From Pelagophyceae sp. CCMP2097 (Eukaryota; Sar; Pelagophyceae), in NCBI GenBank assembly GCA_026770575.1, contig MU657210.1, positions 75,653 to 139,652 of the forward strand: a DNA stretch of 64,000 bases. Direction: 5' to 3'. The translations under genes were made by a program, and so were the position numbers. The notes below the pieces were generated by a model. It saw nothing but the letters and a program-made list of their open reading frames with translations. It was not told the origin of the DNA and made no database searches. Positions 50,959-60,842 of the stretch are shown one piece after another (position 1 is the first letter of the stretch; each line of letters opens with the position of its first letter).

Positions 50959-53856
50959 ATGGTTGTCGGCCTCCGCGCGGTCGCGCTCGTCGGTTGCGCC
51001 GGTGCCCTGGTCTCGCATCGAGTTCCCCGGCCGACGACGCTGCGGCGGGCGGCGCCGGTTGTCGACGCGCCGGCGCGGGTCGAGGTGCCGGAGGATGGCG
51101 CGCCGATGCGGCCGCGGCCGACGGACATCGGCTGGGACTTTGCGTAAACGCCGGCGTCCCCGGAGCCCGTGCAAATGGGCCGGCAAGCGCGGGGCCAGCG
51201 ATCGCACTTGCGGCCCGGCTCGCGCGGCCGCGCACCTTGAAGTTGCCTTGCGTAGGCGCGCCGTACCCTTCGCCGCAGCGTCCCGCCGCCCCTCGGCGCG
51301 CCGCTTCTCGCGGGCATTTTTTCGACGCGCGCGCTGTGTAGACGCTTGGCGAGGAGTTCGGCCTCTCCGAGGCAACGCTCGCGAAATACGACGTCGTGCG
51401 TCGCCGGATGGCGCGCGCCGCGGCCCCGTGCACCCTTCGCGGCGACGCCGCCCTTGCAGGTCTCCGAGGCGGACCAGCTCAAGGGCTACGAGATGATGCA
51501 GCTGTGCCGTCAGTTTGAGAACGCGTGCGCGCAGTCTTACATGCAGGGCTTCATCCGCGGGTTTATGCACCTCGACAACGGCCAAGAGTCCATCCCCGCC
51601 TTTGTCGGCGACGCCATCAAGAACGGCGACATCAAGTACTCGTACTACCGCGAGCACACGCACGCCCTTGCCTCGGGCGTGCCCGCGGACAAGATCATGG
51701 CCGAGCTCTTTGCCAAGGATGGGGGCACTTGCCGCGGCACGGGCGGGTCCATGCACGTTTACGACAAGGACACGCACTTCCAGGGCGGCTGGGCCCTCGT
51801 CGCGGAGCAGTTGCCCTACGCCGTCGGCGCCGCGCGCAGCATCAAGCTCGACCGCGAGCTCGGCCGCACGAAGAGCGTCGCGGACGGCGGCGACGACGAC
51901 CGCCTGGCCATCGTCTTCGTCGGCGAGGGCGGCGCGCAGAACGGCCGCATGGCCGAGTGCCTCAACGCCGCCGCCAAGGAGAAGTTGCCCATATTGTTCC
52001 TGGTCATTGACAACGGCCGCGCGATTAACACGTTCACCATGGACGTGGCGCAGAATTCCGAGGTCTGGACGCAGGGCCGCCACTACGGCGTCCCCGGCGT
52101 CAAGGTCGAGGGCCAGGAGATGAAAGACGTTTTGCGCACGGGCCGCGCGGTGACGGACTACATCCGCAAGACGTCTGGCCCGGCCATTATGCAGGTGCAC
52201 ACGTATCGGCTCACGGGCCACTCGCCCGCCGACCCGGAGCACGAGCGCGGCCGCAAGGCGGAGAAGAAGTGGGCCAAGGACGAGGCCGACCCGCTGAAGA
52301 TCTTCGAGGCGGCTGGCGTCGTCGCCGAAGATGTCTTGGCAGAGGCCAAGGCGCGCGCGGGCGCCGTCGTCAAGGCCGCGGTAGAGTTCGCAAAGGCGTC
52401 GCCGCCGCCGCCGGCGTCGTTGGCAAAGGAGCTCGAGTACCCGGACCCGGCGGGCACGGACTACAACCTCCGGCCCGCGCCCGCCGGCGCCGAGGCGGTG
52501 ACGCTGGCCACGGTGGACCCCGTCGCGCTCGCGGCGTGCGAGGCCCGCATCAAAATGCTCCAGGACGCGCCGGGCCTCAACATCGGCGACGCGATCAACC
52601 TCGCCATCCTCGAGGAGATGGTGCGCGACCCGTACACAACCCGCGTCTTTTTACCGAAAGACTCAATTGAGAGGGCCCGCGTTTGGAGAAAACATCCATA
52701 ACAGACCTGTTCTTACCGCGCTGAAACATGCGCAACGTGCAGAGAGAAAGATGCACCACTATCCGACGGACCCTTTAGTGCAATGTGCCCCTTTAGTGCA
52801 ATGTGCCCCTTTTTGGCACGATGATCCCTCGCGACGACGCCACCCAACCTAGGTACACGACCATCCACGCTGAGGACCTGCAGGCGGGTTCGTCGTACGA
52901 CATCCCGCGCATGACGCAGCAGACGTTTGGCGCGCTCCGCGCGGCTGACGAGATCATCGACGAGGGCCACTTCATCGGCAAGGCCATTGGCGAGGGCATG
53001 AACGGCTACCGCCCCATCGTCGAGTTGATGAACGCCAACTTTGGCATCTACGGCATGGCCGAGCTCTCCTCGGCGGGCAACACGCACAATGGCCGCGTCG
53101 CATGTTGAAAGAGGGCGTGAGATGGTCGCTTGACGATACCATAGGTACGCTACCACCGGCGGCCAGTTCAAGATGCCCATGACGGTCGTCGGCGCTGGGG
53201 GCACGGCGCCGAACCAGGCTTTGGGCGCGGAGCACTCGCAGCCCTTCCACGCGTACGTCATGGGCATCCCCGGCCTGAAGATTTGCACGGCGGCCACGCC
53301 CGACGCGGCCTACGGCCTCATGAAGTCCATGATCCGCGACGACGGCCCGGGCATGCTCTTCGTGCCCGTCAAGCTGATGAAGGACGAAAAGGTGAAGATC
53401 GACGTTGGCGTCTGCATGCCGCTGAACAAGGCGCACGTCTACCACGAGGCGGACCCGCAAGCGGTCAAGGACGGCACGGCCGTCACGGTGGTGACGTACC
53501 TGCACGGCGTGCGCGAGTCCAAGTACGCCCTGGAGGCGATCCACGCCGCGGGCCACGAGGTGGAGCTCATCGAGCTGCGGTCGCTCAAGCCGCTCGACTT
53601 GGAGACGATCAAAAAGTCGTTGCAGAAGACGCACAAGCTCGTTATCCTCGACGAGTCGACGTCGAGTGGCGGCGTCGGCGCCACCGTCTCCGCGCTGGTC
53701 AACGAGCAGCTGTACGACGAGCTCGACGCGCCCGTGCGCCGCCTCTGCATGGACGACGCGCCCGTGCCGTACGCGTCCAGCATGGAAAAGGCCGTAGTCA
53801 AGCGCGCAGAGGACTTGGTCATCGCAGTCGCCGACCTGGTCAACTACCGGGTTTAG
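50959..53856 (+). CDS. plastid-type pyruvate dehydrogenase E1, alpha-beta fusion
   Basis: Thiamine-dependent E1 of the PDH complex in one chain. Exons 50959-51141 (GC donor), 51342-51395, 51460-52631, 52853-53083 (GC donor) and 53145-53856 give 783 residues. Residues 1-35 (VGLRAVALVGCAGALVSH then Arg-rich) look like a bipartite plastid presequence. The alpha part has YSYYREHTHALASGV, GTGGSMHVYDKDTHFQGGWA and TYRLTGHSPADPE, closest to plastid/cyanobacterial E1-alpha. The beta part begins before an intron (NIGDAINLAILEEMVRDP) and continues after it (YTTIHAEDLQAGSSYD, ALRAADEIIDEGHFIGKAIG, YATTGGQFKMPMTVV, LGAEHSQPFHAYVMGIPGLK, IELRSLKPLDLETIKKS). The intron splitting the beta N-terminus is what proves a fused reading frame. 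The thiamine motif is degenerate: GEG for GDG and DNG for NN. Confidence 0.88.
52771..52808 (+). repeat. 18-bp tandem repeat x2 in intron
   Basis: CTTTAGTGCAATGTGCCC occurs twice head to tail within the intron that splits the beta-subunit N-terminus (52632-52852). Confidence 0.85.
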
Positions 53857-55009
53857 CGCCCCTCCAAAAAGAGGGCGGCCCGCACCGAAAGTGTGCAGGC
53901 AAGCCCAGAATGATTTACTCGTAATGAAACACAGCTCGTTTGTTGTACACAAGCCTGGTCGTTAGTTAGACGCAAGCCTCCCTTTGAGCATCCTGCGGGC
54001 ACCCCGTCGACGCCTTGTCGCTGGCATGAATCATTCGTGGTAGCAATCCACACATAAGTGATTGACGCGTAATGTTATCACGCAGGCCCCCTCGAGGCAT
54101 CCCTTTGTCGAGGCGAGGCTTCCTGGGATAGCAAGCACCCTGTCGACGCCTCGTCCTTGGCCATTGGGTAGTTATTGGTAGAAAGTGATTATTTAAAGTT
54201 CAAGTAGCGTACACCCGCGGGTGTCAGGTGACACGCCGCTTGTACTTCGAGCGGCGCGCCGTCGAAGCCGGCGAGCGGCGTGCGCGGGGTCGGCGGCTCC
54301 TCGCGCGCGGCTTCTTGCACCTGCGTAAGTGAAGGTTTGGGAGGATGAATGGTACGCGTCTCTTTGGCGCGCGCATCGGGCAACGATCGTCGGGCTTTCC
54401 CGAGGATGGCTGCGGTGCGTTCACAAGGAACGTGTGGAGAGTCGCTCATGACGGCCACGTTTTGCGGTCCGGACTCAGTCAGAAGTCGCCAGACTAATAT
54501 ATAAAAGATTTCGTTCATCACGCAGTGGGGTTGCTTCGAGTGCGGACGCCGGTGCGCGCGGCGGGCCCGGCGGCCCACGACCGCCGGCCTCTGAGGATGT
54601 GGGGGCCGGCCTTGCAAAGAGACCGCGAGGATGCTGGAGAAAGGAGCGAGGCGGGTGTGAGCTGAGCGAGTCTGCGAGTCTACGAGCGAGTCTTCTCTTT
54701 CTTCTTCTTCAGTCTTCCCTTGAGGTGCGACCTTTCAGAAACATCCCCGAAGATCCTCGAGAAAACGAAACCACTTCCGAGTTCGAAATTTCAAGGATTT
54801 AAACCTTACTGCCGAATCAGAACGTTCTCGGAACTCCCGGCTGAGCGGCTGGCAAGCCACGCGTGGCAGGGGTTACAGGGGCTGACGGCTCGAGGGAGTC
54901 GTTGTCGGCGGGTCGGCGGCGGCGCCGGGCGAGGGGCGAGCATCCCCTCTCCCAGTCGACCGGAGCGGCGCGGCGTCGAGCACCCGGCGCGTTCTTTCCC
55001 CAGAGGAAC
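53857..55009. other. intergenic stretch
   Basis: About 1.15 kb, lower GC. Two diverged copies of an element around GCACCCTGTCGACGCCT lie near 53998 and 54128. No gene is supported; minus-strand frames at 54189-54617 have no domain. The last 300 bp should contain the promoter of the 55010 gene. Confidence 0.45.
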
Positions 55010-58000
55010 ATGGCCCGGTCAAGCTTCCCCGGCGCGCGCGCGCGTTTGCTGGCGTGCGCGGTGCTGCTCTGCGGTGGCCCCGCTCACGCGTCGCCCGCGG
55101 ACGACGCTTTGTCGCGGTGGCTTTATGGGCTGTCGGTGGCTATCCCGGACGTGGCCGTGACCGAGGCGGGCGTGGCGTTCACTTTGAGCGGCGCCGCCTG
55201 CACAAAGTTCGTCGTCGGCGCGCTGGGCGCGAGCGAGGGCGCCGAAAACGGCGAGCCGACGGTCAGCCTGACGGTGTCAAACGTCGGCTTGGAATGCGTC
55301 GGGGCGTGGGCGTACCAGGGCGCCAACCCGACGCACCTCCCACGCGGCAGCGGCGGCCTCGTCGCCATCGTCGGCGGCGAGACGGGCGTCGCCGTTTCCG
55401 TCACCGTCGGCGGCGCAAACGGCTGGCCCGACTCTGTGAAACTGACCGACTGTTCAACAGTCGTCGAGATCACCGACCTGCAGTTTACTGGACCCTCCAT
55501 CTCGTCCAAGATCCTCGAGCTCCTGCGCAGCGTCATCGCAGACGCGCTCTCCAAGACGCTCGGCGACCTGGTCTGCACCGCCGTCACCCCGCTCGTCGAC
55601 CGAAACCTGACCCACGTGATCCGCTCTTCGAACGTGTACCTCCAAAGCTGCGGCGCCGACGCGGCATTCGACGAGGCGCAGCGCCTCGCGCACGTGGCTG
55701 CGGTCGCGGCCTCGCCAGACGTCGTCGACTGGGAGGGCGTGCCGCTCCTGCCAGAGGCGCTGGCTTTCGCTTCGAGCCTCGCAGATTGCGCCCTCGGCGA
55801 CTCGCTTGCCATCCGCGCCGGCGTCACGCTCGGGCCCTTTCAAATCGGCGGCATCGGCAACGTCACCGTTTTAGTCGACGAATTGAACGTGTCGACGGCG
55901 CGGAGTGGCGTGCGACTTTTCGCCGCGCGCAACGCGTCGCTCGGCGTCTACGCGTCCGCCGCCGCGCTCAACGCGTCGGCACGCCTCGGCGTCGTCGTCG
56001 ACGCGCCGCTCGCGGGGCCGACGGCGTTGGTCGAAAACTTTGTCGCGAGGCTTTTGCTGATGGAGCCAAAGCTCGTGGCCGAGGCGCAGGTGGCGGTGTC
56101 CCAAGCCGGTGCTTCCCAGCTCCAAATCGGCGACTTCCGACAAGTCGACACGGCGCTCGTCTGCGGCGCAGGCGCGCTGCGCGCCGCGAACGTGACGCGC
56201 CTCCGCCTCGACGCGGCGAAATACGGCGCCGCGCTGTTCCCCGTCGCAGAGAGCGGCGGCGCGCTCGAGTTTGGCCTCGACGAAATGCTCAGCGTCGTCC
56301 TCGACGTCGTCGTCGGCCAGTTCCCCGCGTTGATCTCGACGGCGCTGACGTGCGGCCTGGGCCTCGCTACAAAAGCGGCGAACGACGCCGTCGAGGCGCG
56401 CCTGCAAACGCTGCATGCGCAAGTGTGCCCCGCGCCAGAGCGGCGGCCCGGCGACGTGCGGTGGAACGAGTCCAAGGCGCTCGCCCTGGTGGACCGCTTC
56501 GTCGACGCGTCTCTGATAGACTGGGCCTCTGACTGCGTGAATCCGGCCGCCGTGCCGGCCACGGAGAGGCTGCTGGCCGCCGCACCGGCCACCGCGCCGA
56601 CGGACCTGCTAGGCGCGGCGGCGGCCGTCGGTCTGGACATCGACGTGCTGGGCGCCGCGGTGCACGTTTCCGTCGGCGGCTACGACAAGTGGACGGAGCT
56701 GGCGCCTGTTAAAGGCGTGTCCGCGGAGACTTTATTTTTCTTTGGAAACCTGTCCGCGATGACGCTGTCCGTCGGCGTCGCGTTCGGCGGCCACACTTAC
56801 GCTTTGGAAGTCGCGCCCAGGGACCTCGCGGCCTCTTTGACCGCGACGGTGCGCTTGAGAGATGCCGAGTTTTCGGCTTTAACGTTTGGGGCGGTTTCAA
56901 ATGCGGACTGTAACACGACGCTCGCCTTCCGCGAGGCGCCGCGCATTGAGACCGCGTCGCTGACGAACACGGCGCTGCATTGGAACGTGTCAGGCCTCGG
57001 GGCCAACAACGTTGGCCTGCCGGCTGTGCTGGATGCGGCCGTGGCATGGGCGGCGCAGTGGCTTTTGGAACACCCGGAAAAGGTCTACGACGTCGTCAAC
57101 GTGCAGCTCGCAAAGCGGTTCGACGCCTGGGGCGAAGAGGCCTGCGGTGTTCCTTCCTCTTCGTCGTCGTCGAAGAGCAAAGTGCGCACGCTGGCCGGCG
57201 TCGTCGGCGGCGTTGGCGGCCTCGCGATCATCGCCGCGTTCCTGCTCCGGCGGCGGCGGCGGTCGCAGCTGATGCTCTCGGCGTCGCCGCCGGGCCGCGG
57301 CGCGCTCTCGGCGGCGCTGCTCGACGACGCGAACTTTGAGGGCTCTTTGGAATTGGACGGCGGGGCGTTGGAATTGGACGGCTGGGCGTCCGGCGAGGCA
57401 ACGTCGGCCGTCGTGGTCCTGGGCGCGTCAGACGTGCCGCTCGCGCTCCGTTTGCTCGTGCCCGCCTTGATCGTGCTGAACATGGCCCTGTATCTTTGGT
57501 CGAATTTGACTCCCGCGGCGTCCGTCAATGTAGAGCTCGACCTCTTACAGCTGTCGAATCTGCCCGCCGGCGGCTACCACGTCGACCTGGGCAGCTTCTT
57601 CGACTTTTCGCTTTCGAATTCGGTGCGCGACATGTGGGCCGCCAAGGTGTACCCGCTTTCGATGCTGATCGCCGCGTGCAGCGGCGGGTGGCCATACTTG
57701 AAACTCGGACTCATGCTCTTTTGCTGGTCCGCCCCGGCCGCCGAGGCCGTGTTTCGGAAGGACCGCTTTCGAGTGCTCAGCCTCGCCAACCGCGGGCGAA
57801 TTCTCGTGGTTATCGACGGTTTGGGCAAGTTTTCGCTCGTGGACACTTTCGTGATGATTCTCATGATGGTGGCTTTCCACCTCGAGATTACAATCGGTGC
57901 CGGCGGAGTGCTCGAGGAAGCTTTCGTCGTCCACGTCTACGTCGAGGCGCTGCCCTCGTTTTATCGCTTTGTCTTTGCGACTTGCCTCTCGCTCATGCTC

Positions 58001-58987
58001 GGCCACGTCGTCGTCGCGCTCCACCGCCGCCAGCTCGAAGCGCTCGCCTCACCAAACACACGGCGGTTCTCGCGGGACGACGTCTCTGACGACGGCGGCC
58101 GCGGCCGCGTCTCGCTCATGCTCGTCTCGCCGCTCCACGGAGGCGCGTGCTCCGCGCGCGACCCTTTATTCGACGACGAGGAAGACGATTCTGCAGAGGC
58201 GCTCTGCTGCCACGCCTTTGACGAATGCCCCCTCCTCGCGCTGCAGTCGCGGTCCAAGGCCGAATCGGGCGCGAGGCAACTCTCGCGCGGTTCTCAGTCT
58301 GCCGTCGTCGCTTTGCTCCTGGCCGCGTCCATGCTGCTCCTCTACGGCACCAGCATTGACTCGTTCGACTTTCGCATCCAAGGCGCCGCGGGCTGGATCA
58401 TGGGCCGCAAAGCGCAGGAGCGTTTTTCCATCATCTCGCTGGGAAGGTTCATCCCGTCCGCGTCCAAGGACCCTTCTTCGCCGGGCGCCGTGGCGCTGGA
58501 AGTCGTCTACTTCATCTACGCTCTGGCGCTGCCTTTGTTGCAGCTGCCCTGCCTGCTCTGCCTCTGGCTGGCGCCTTTGAGGCTGCAGACGCAAAAGCGG
58601 TTCTACGTGGCGTGCGAAGTCGTGAACGCGTGGGCCGCTCTCGACGTGTTCATGCTCGCCATCATAGCGGCCATGACGCAAATCTCGCAGTTCGCCGCAT
58701 TCATGGTCGGCAGCAAGTGCGACGGCTTGAACGTGGTCCTCGACGCCGCGCTGCGGCACGAGACGCACGGGATTTGTTTCGACGTCCAAACCCAACTCAA
58801 CAAAGGCGCCTGGGTCCTCTTCGCGTCGGCCCTCATCTCCCTCGCCGTCTCGCGCGCCGTCATGCACGTCGCGTCCGTGGCCATCGACGAGCGCACCGCC
58901 CGGCGACGCGAGCTAAGGGCCGCCCGAGACGAGCGCACGCCGCGGCCACCCGCCCGGCGCAACGATTGCGCGTCTCCGAGCCCCTAA
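55010..58987 (+). CDS. BPI/LBP-like lipid-binding plus PqiA-like membrane protein
   Basis: A single-exon 1325-residue protein. Signal peptide at ATG 55010 (RLLACAVLLCGGPAHA). Residues about 30-400 and 550-700 have the pattern of a BPI/LBP/CETP (TULIP) lipid-binding pair: ALSRWLYGLSVAIPDVAV, a Cys pair, SISSKILELLRSVIADALSK and LVCTAVTPLVD. N-glycosylation sites are frequent. After the first TM helix (VVGGVGGLAIIAAFLLR) come seven or more hydrophobic spans with two copies of the PqiA module: NRGRILVVIDGLGKFSLVDT-FVMI and KRFYVACEVVNAWAALDVFM. Bacterial PqiA works with the MCE tunnel PqiB in lipid traffic between membranes. The fusion suggests an extracytoplasmic lipid-binding domain feeding a PqiA-like transmembrane unit; substrate and membrane are unknown. 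It ends in an Arg-rich cytosolic tail. Confidence 0.75.
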   Translation: MARSSFPGARARLLACAVLLCGGPAHASPADDALSRWLYGLSVAIPDVAVTEAGVAFTLSGAACTKFVVGALGASEGAENGEPTVSLTVSNVGLECVGAWAYQGANPTHLPRGSGGLVAIVGGETGVAVSVTVGGANGWPDSVKLTDCSTVVEITDLQFTGPSISSKILELLRSVIADALSKTLGDLVCTAVTPLVDRNLTHVIRSSNVYLQSCGADAAFDEAQRLAHVAAVAASPDVVDWEGVPLLPEALAFASSLADCALGDSLAIRAGVTLGPFQIGGIGNVTVLVDELNVSTARSGVRLFAARNASLGVYASAAALNASARLGVVVDAPLAGPTALVENFVARLLLMEPKLVAEAQVAVSQAGASQLQIGDFRQVDTALVCGAGALRAANVTRLRLDAAKYGAALFPVAESGGALEFGLDEMLSVVLDVVVGQFPALISTALTCGLGLATKAANDAVEARLQTLHAQVCPAPERRPGDVRWNESKALALVDRFVDASLIDWASDCVNPAAVPATERLLAAAPATAPTDLLGAAAAVGLDIDVLGAAVHVSVGGYDKWTELAPVKGVSAETLFFFGNLSAMTLSVGVAFGGHTYALEVAPRDLAASLTATVRLRDAEFSALTFGAVSNADCNTTLAFREAPRIETASLTNTALHWNVSGLGANNVGLPAVLDAAVAWAAQWLLEHPEKVYDVVNVQLAKRFDAWGEEACGVPSSSSSSKSKVRTLAGVVGGVGGLAIIAAFLLRRRRRSQLMLSASPPGRGALSAALLDDANFEGSLELDGGALELDGWASGEATSAVVVLGASDVPLALRLLVPALIVLNMALYLWSNLTPAASVNVELDLLQLSNLPAGGYHVDLGSFFDFSLSNSVRDMWAAKVYPLSMLIAACSGGWPYLKLGLMLFCWSAPAAEAVFRKDRFRVLSLANRGRILVVIDGLGKFSLVDTFVMILMMVAFHLEITIGAGGVLEEAFVVHVYVEALPSFYRFVFATCLSLMLGHVVVALHRRQLEALASPNTRRFSRDDVSDDGGRGRVSLMLVSPLHGGACSARDPLFDDEEDDSAEALCCHAFDECPLLALQSRSKAESGARQLSRGSQSAVVALLLAASMLLLYGTSIDSFDFRIQGAAGWIMGRKAQERFSIISLGRFIPSASKDPSSPGAVALEVVYFIYALALPLLQLPCLLCLWLAPLRLQTQKRFYVACEVVNAWAALDVFMLAIIAAMTQISQFAAFMVGSKCDGLNVVLDAALRHETHGICFDVQTQLNKGAWVLFASALISLAVSRAVMHVASVAIDERTARRRELRAARDERTPRPPARRNDCASPSP

Positions 58988-59015
58988 CACGGAACCAAAA
59001 TGTACAACGGTAGAG

Positions 59016-60669
59016 TTACTTGTGTGGCGCGGGCCTCGCGCCCGTGTGCAAAACGGGCAGGTCCGCGGGCCGCGTCGCGACTGAGAAAATGTCCGGGACG
59101 CCGTCCTGTGCCAGGTCTTCGGCAGACGCGCCGGGGAGCAAATCGGACGGCTGCGCAGTCGCCAGGAGCGACGCGCCGACCCAGCCGAGCTCCGACCGCG
59201 CGAAGCTGCGCCAAAGGACACTCGAGGACACAGCGCCACCCTGCCCGGCGGCACTTTTGGACTTAAGGGGAAACGGCAGGCACTCACGCGACTTTTGGGA
59301 TCTTTAAGTCCCAGGGCGCGCCCGCATCGCGGAGGTCACCGAGAAGGCGCGCGTTGAAACCTTCGTCGTCGCTCGAGGTGTCGGACAGATTGAAATACGA
59401 GCACGAGGCTCACCGGTGATCATCGCGCCGCCGCCGCAGGGGACGATTCGCACGGCGAGGGCCCTGCGCACGTCCACGGCGCACTTCGACAGGCAGCCCA
59501 TGACCAGGTCGGCGAGCGTCGCGGGGCCGTCGTCTATTCGGTCGAACCTGTTTTTGCAGAGTGAAGCAGCGACGATGCACGGCGGAGCACGCATGCCGGC
59601 GCGAGCCTCGAAGGGACGCCGCTGCCAGGACAATGCTTCGGCAGCTTGGAAGCGCGCGGCGTGCGGGATCTAGAGGGGCATATCGTCGATGGCATTCCGT
59701 CCTTACGAGACGACGCACCTTCAGCGGAGTGCCGCAGCTCCAGTCGCCGTCCAGGACCAGCCCGCCCGTCTCGTCGAGGAGGCCGTCGGCCGCCTCGGAG
59801 CTGCCCGCGCCGCGCCGCCGCACGGAGCAGGCGCGCGCGGCCGCGTCCTCGAGCTCCTATAACAAACGCGTCTCAGAGGGCACCATCTCAGAGGGGCGGC
59901 TTTCGCAGGCGGCGACTGACGAGGTTGGTGAGTCGGTGGTCGCCGAGGATTTCGCCGAGCGCCGTGGCGACGGAGGCGCCGCCGCGCGCCGTCACGCAGA
60001 GGGAGTGCATGAGGACGCGACCCTATAGAGTCCAGTGTTCTTGGATGTGAACTCTCCAGTGATTAGACCAGCATGATGGGCTCTCGAGAAGCATGATCCC
60101 GGGACGCGGCGCGGCACGTCGCGGACCGCGACGCAGCGCGTCTCGTGGTGGCCGACGTCAAGCAGCACGGCGGCGTCGCGAAACCCGACCGCGTGCGCCG
60201 GCGTAACGCACGGCGCAAACACAATCGCCGACCCGAACTGGTTCAGCACCGCGTCGACGACGGCGCTGCGGAGGTGCCTCGGGGCCGTCGGGGCATCGAC
60301 GAGGACCTATACAGCGGCAACGGCGGTCAGGGAAGCCCCCGTCGTGCCGCGCACGGCGGCCATCGCGTCTTTTCTCCGGCGTCCATCGAGCCTCTGCTCA
60401 CGACACACCGTCGAGGGTTGCCGACGGGGACGCGGCCTTGTCACGACTCTGCGCTTCTCGCGGACGAAGAGCGCCGTCGTGAGCAGGTCCGCAAAGAGCG
60501 GCGCCACGACCTTGAACCAAGCTTCGCGCGTCACCTCGCCGCCGCCGCGCCGCCCGCCGACGAGGCGACACGGCGACGACACCGTGCGCCGCGGCGCCTC
60601 TTCGCCCGCAAAGCCCACGCGCACCCACGCGCTCCCAAACTCGACGATGATGCACGGCCTGCTGTCCAT
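59016..60669 (-). CDS. ACTR10: actin-related protein 10/11 (dynactin pointed-end)
   Basis: Divergent actin-fold subunit at the pointed end of the dynactin filament, which adapts dynein to cargo. Exon 1 (60669-60445) has MDSRPCIIVEFGSAWVRVGF-AGEEAPRR and TTALFVREKRRV; the next exon starts at 60306 (VLVDAPTAPRHLRSAVVDAV, NQFGSAIVFAPCVTPAHAVG, AVLLDVGHHETRCVAV). Later exons give SLCVTARGGASVATALGEIL, DDGPATLADLVMGCLSKCAV, DVRRALAVRIVPCGGGAMIT-G and, at the end, GWVGASLLATAQPSDLLPG. These follow human ACTR10 in order, including the short VLxDxGxxES/T phosphate-loop 2 (VLLDVGHHET). Several introns with GTCCCG- and GTGACA-type donors remain approximate. It implies a dynein/dynactin system in this organism. 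Confidence 0.82.
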
Positions 60670-60842
60670 TTCCACGTATATAGAGCCGGTCCTCAAGTCT
60701 CGCCGCCGTGCGGCGCTCCGTCACACAGTGCGGCGCTCCGTCACACCGGTTCCGCGACCTCGACCTCGACGAACGAGAGGACTTTTATGAAAAGCTTTTG
60801 AAAACATTTTCGGGATTTTCGGAGATAAACCTGGAGGCGATC

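Noticed and set aside
52632..52701. PDH E1-alpha ending at the stop near 52701
   Set aside because: Readthrough past a GTACAC donor gives unrelated residues (VFLPKDSIERARV); splicing there restores a conserved E1-beta N-terminus in phase.
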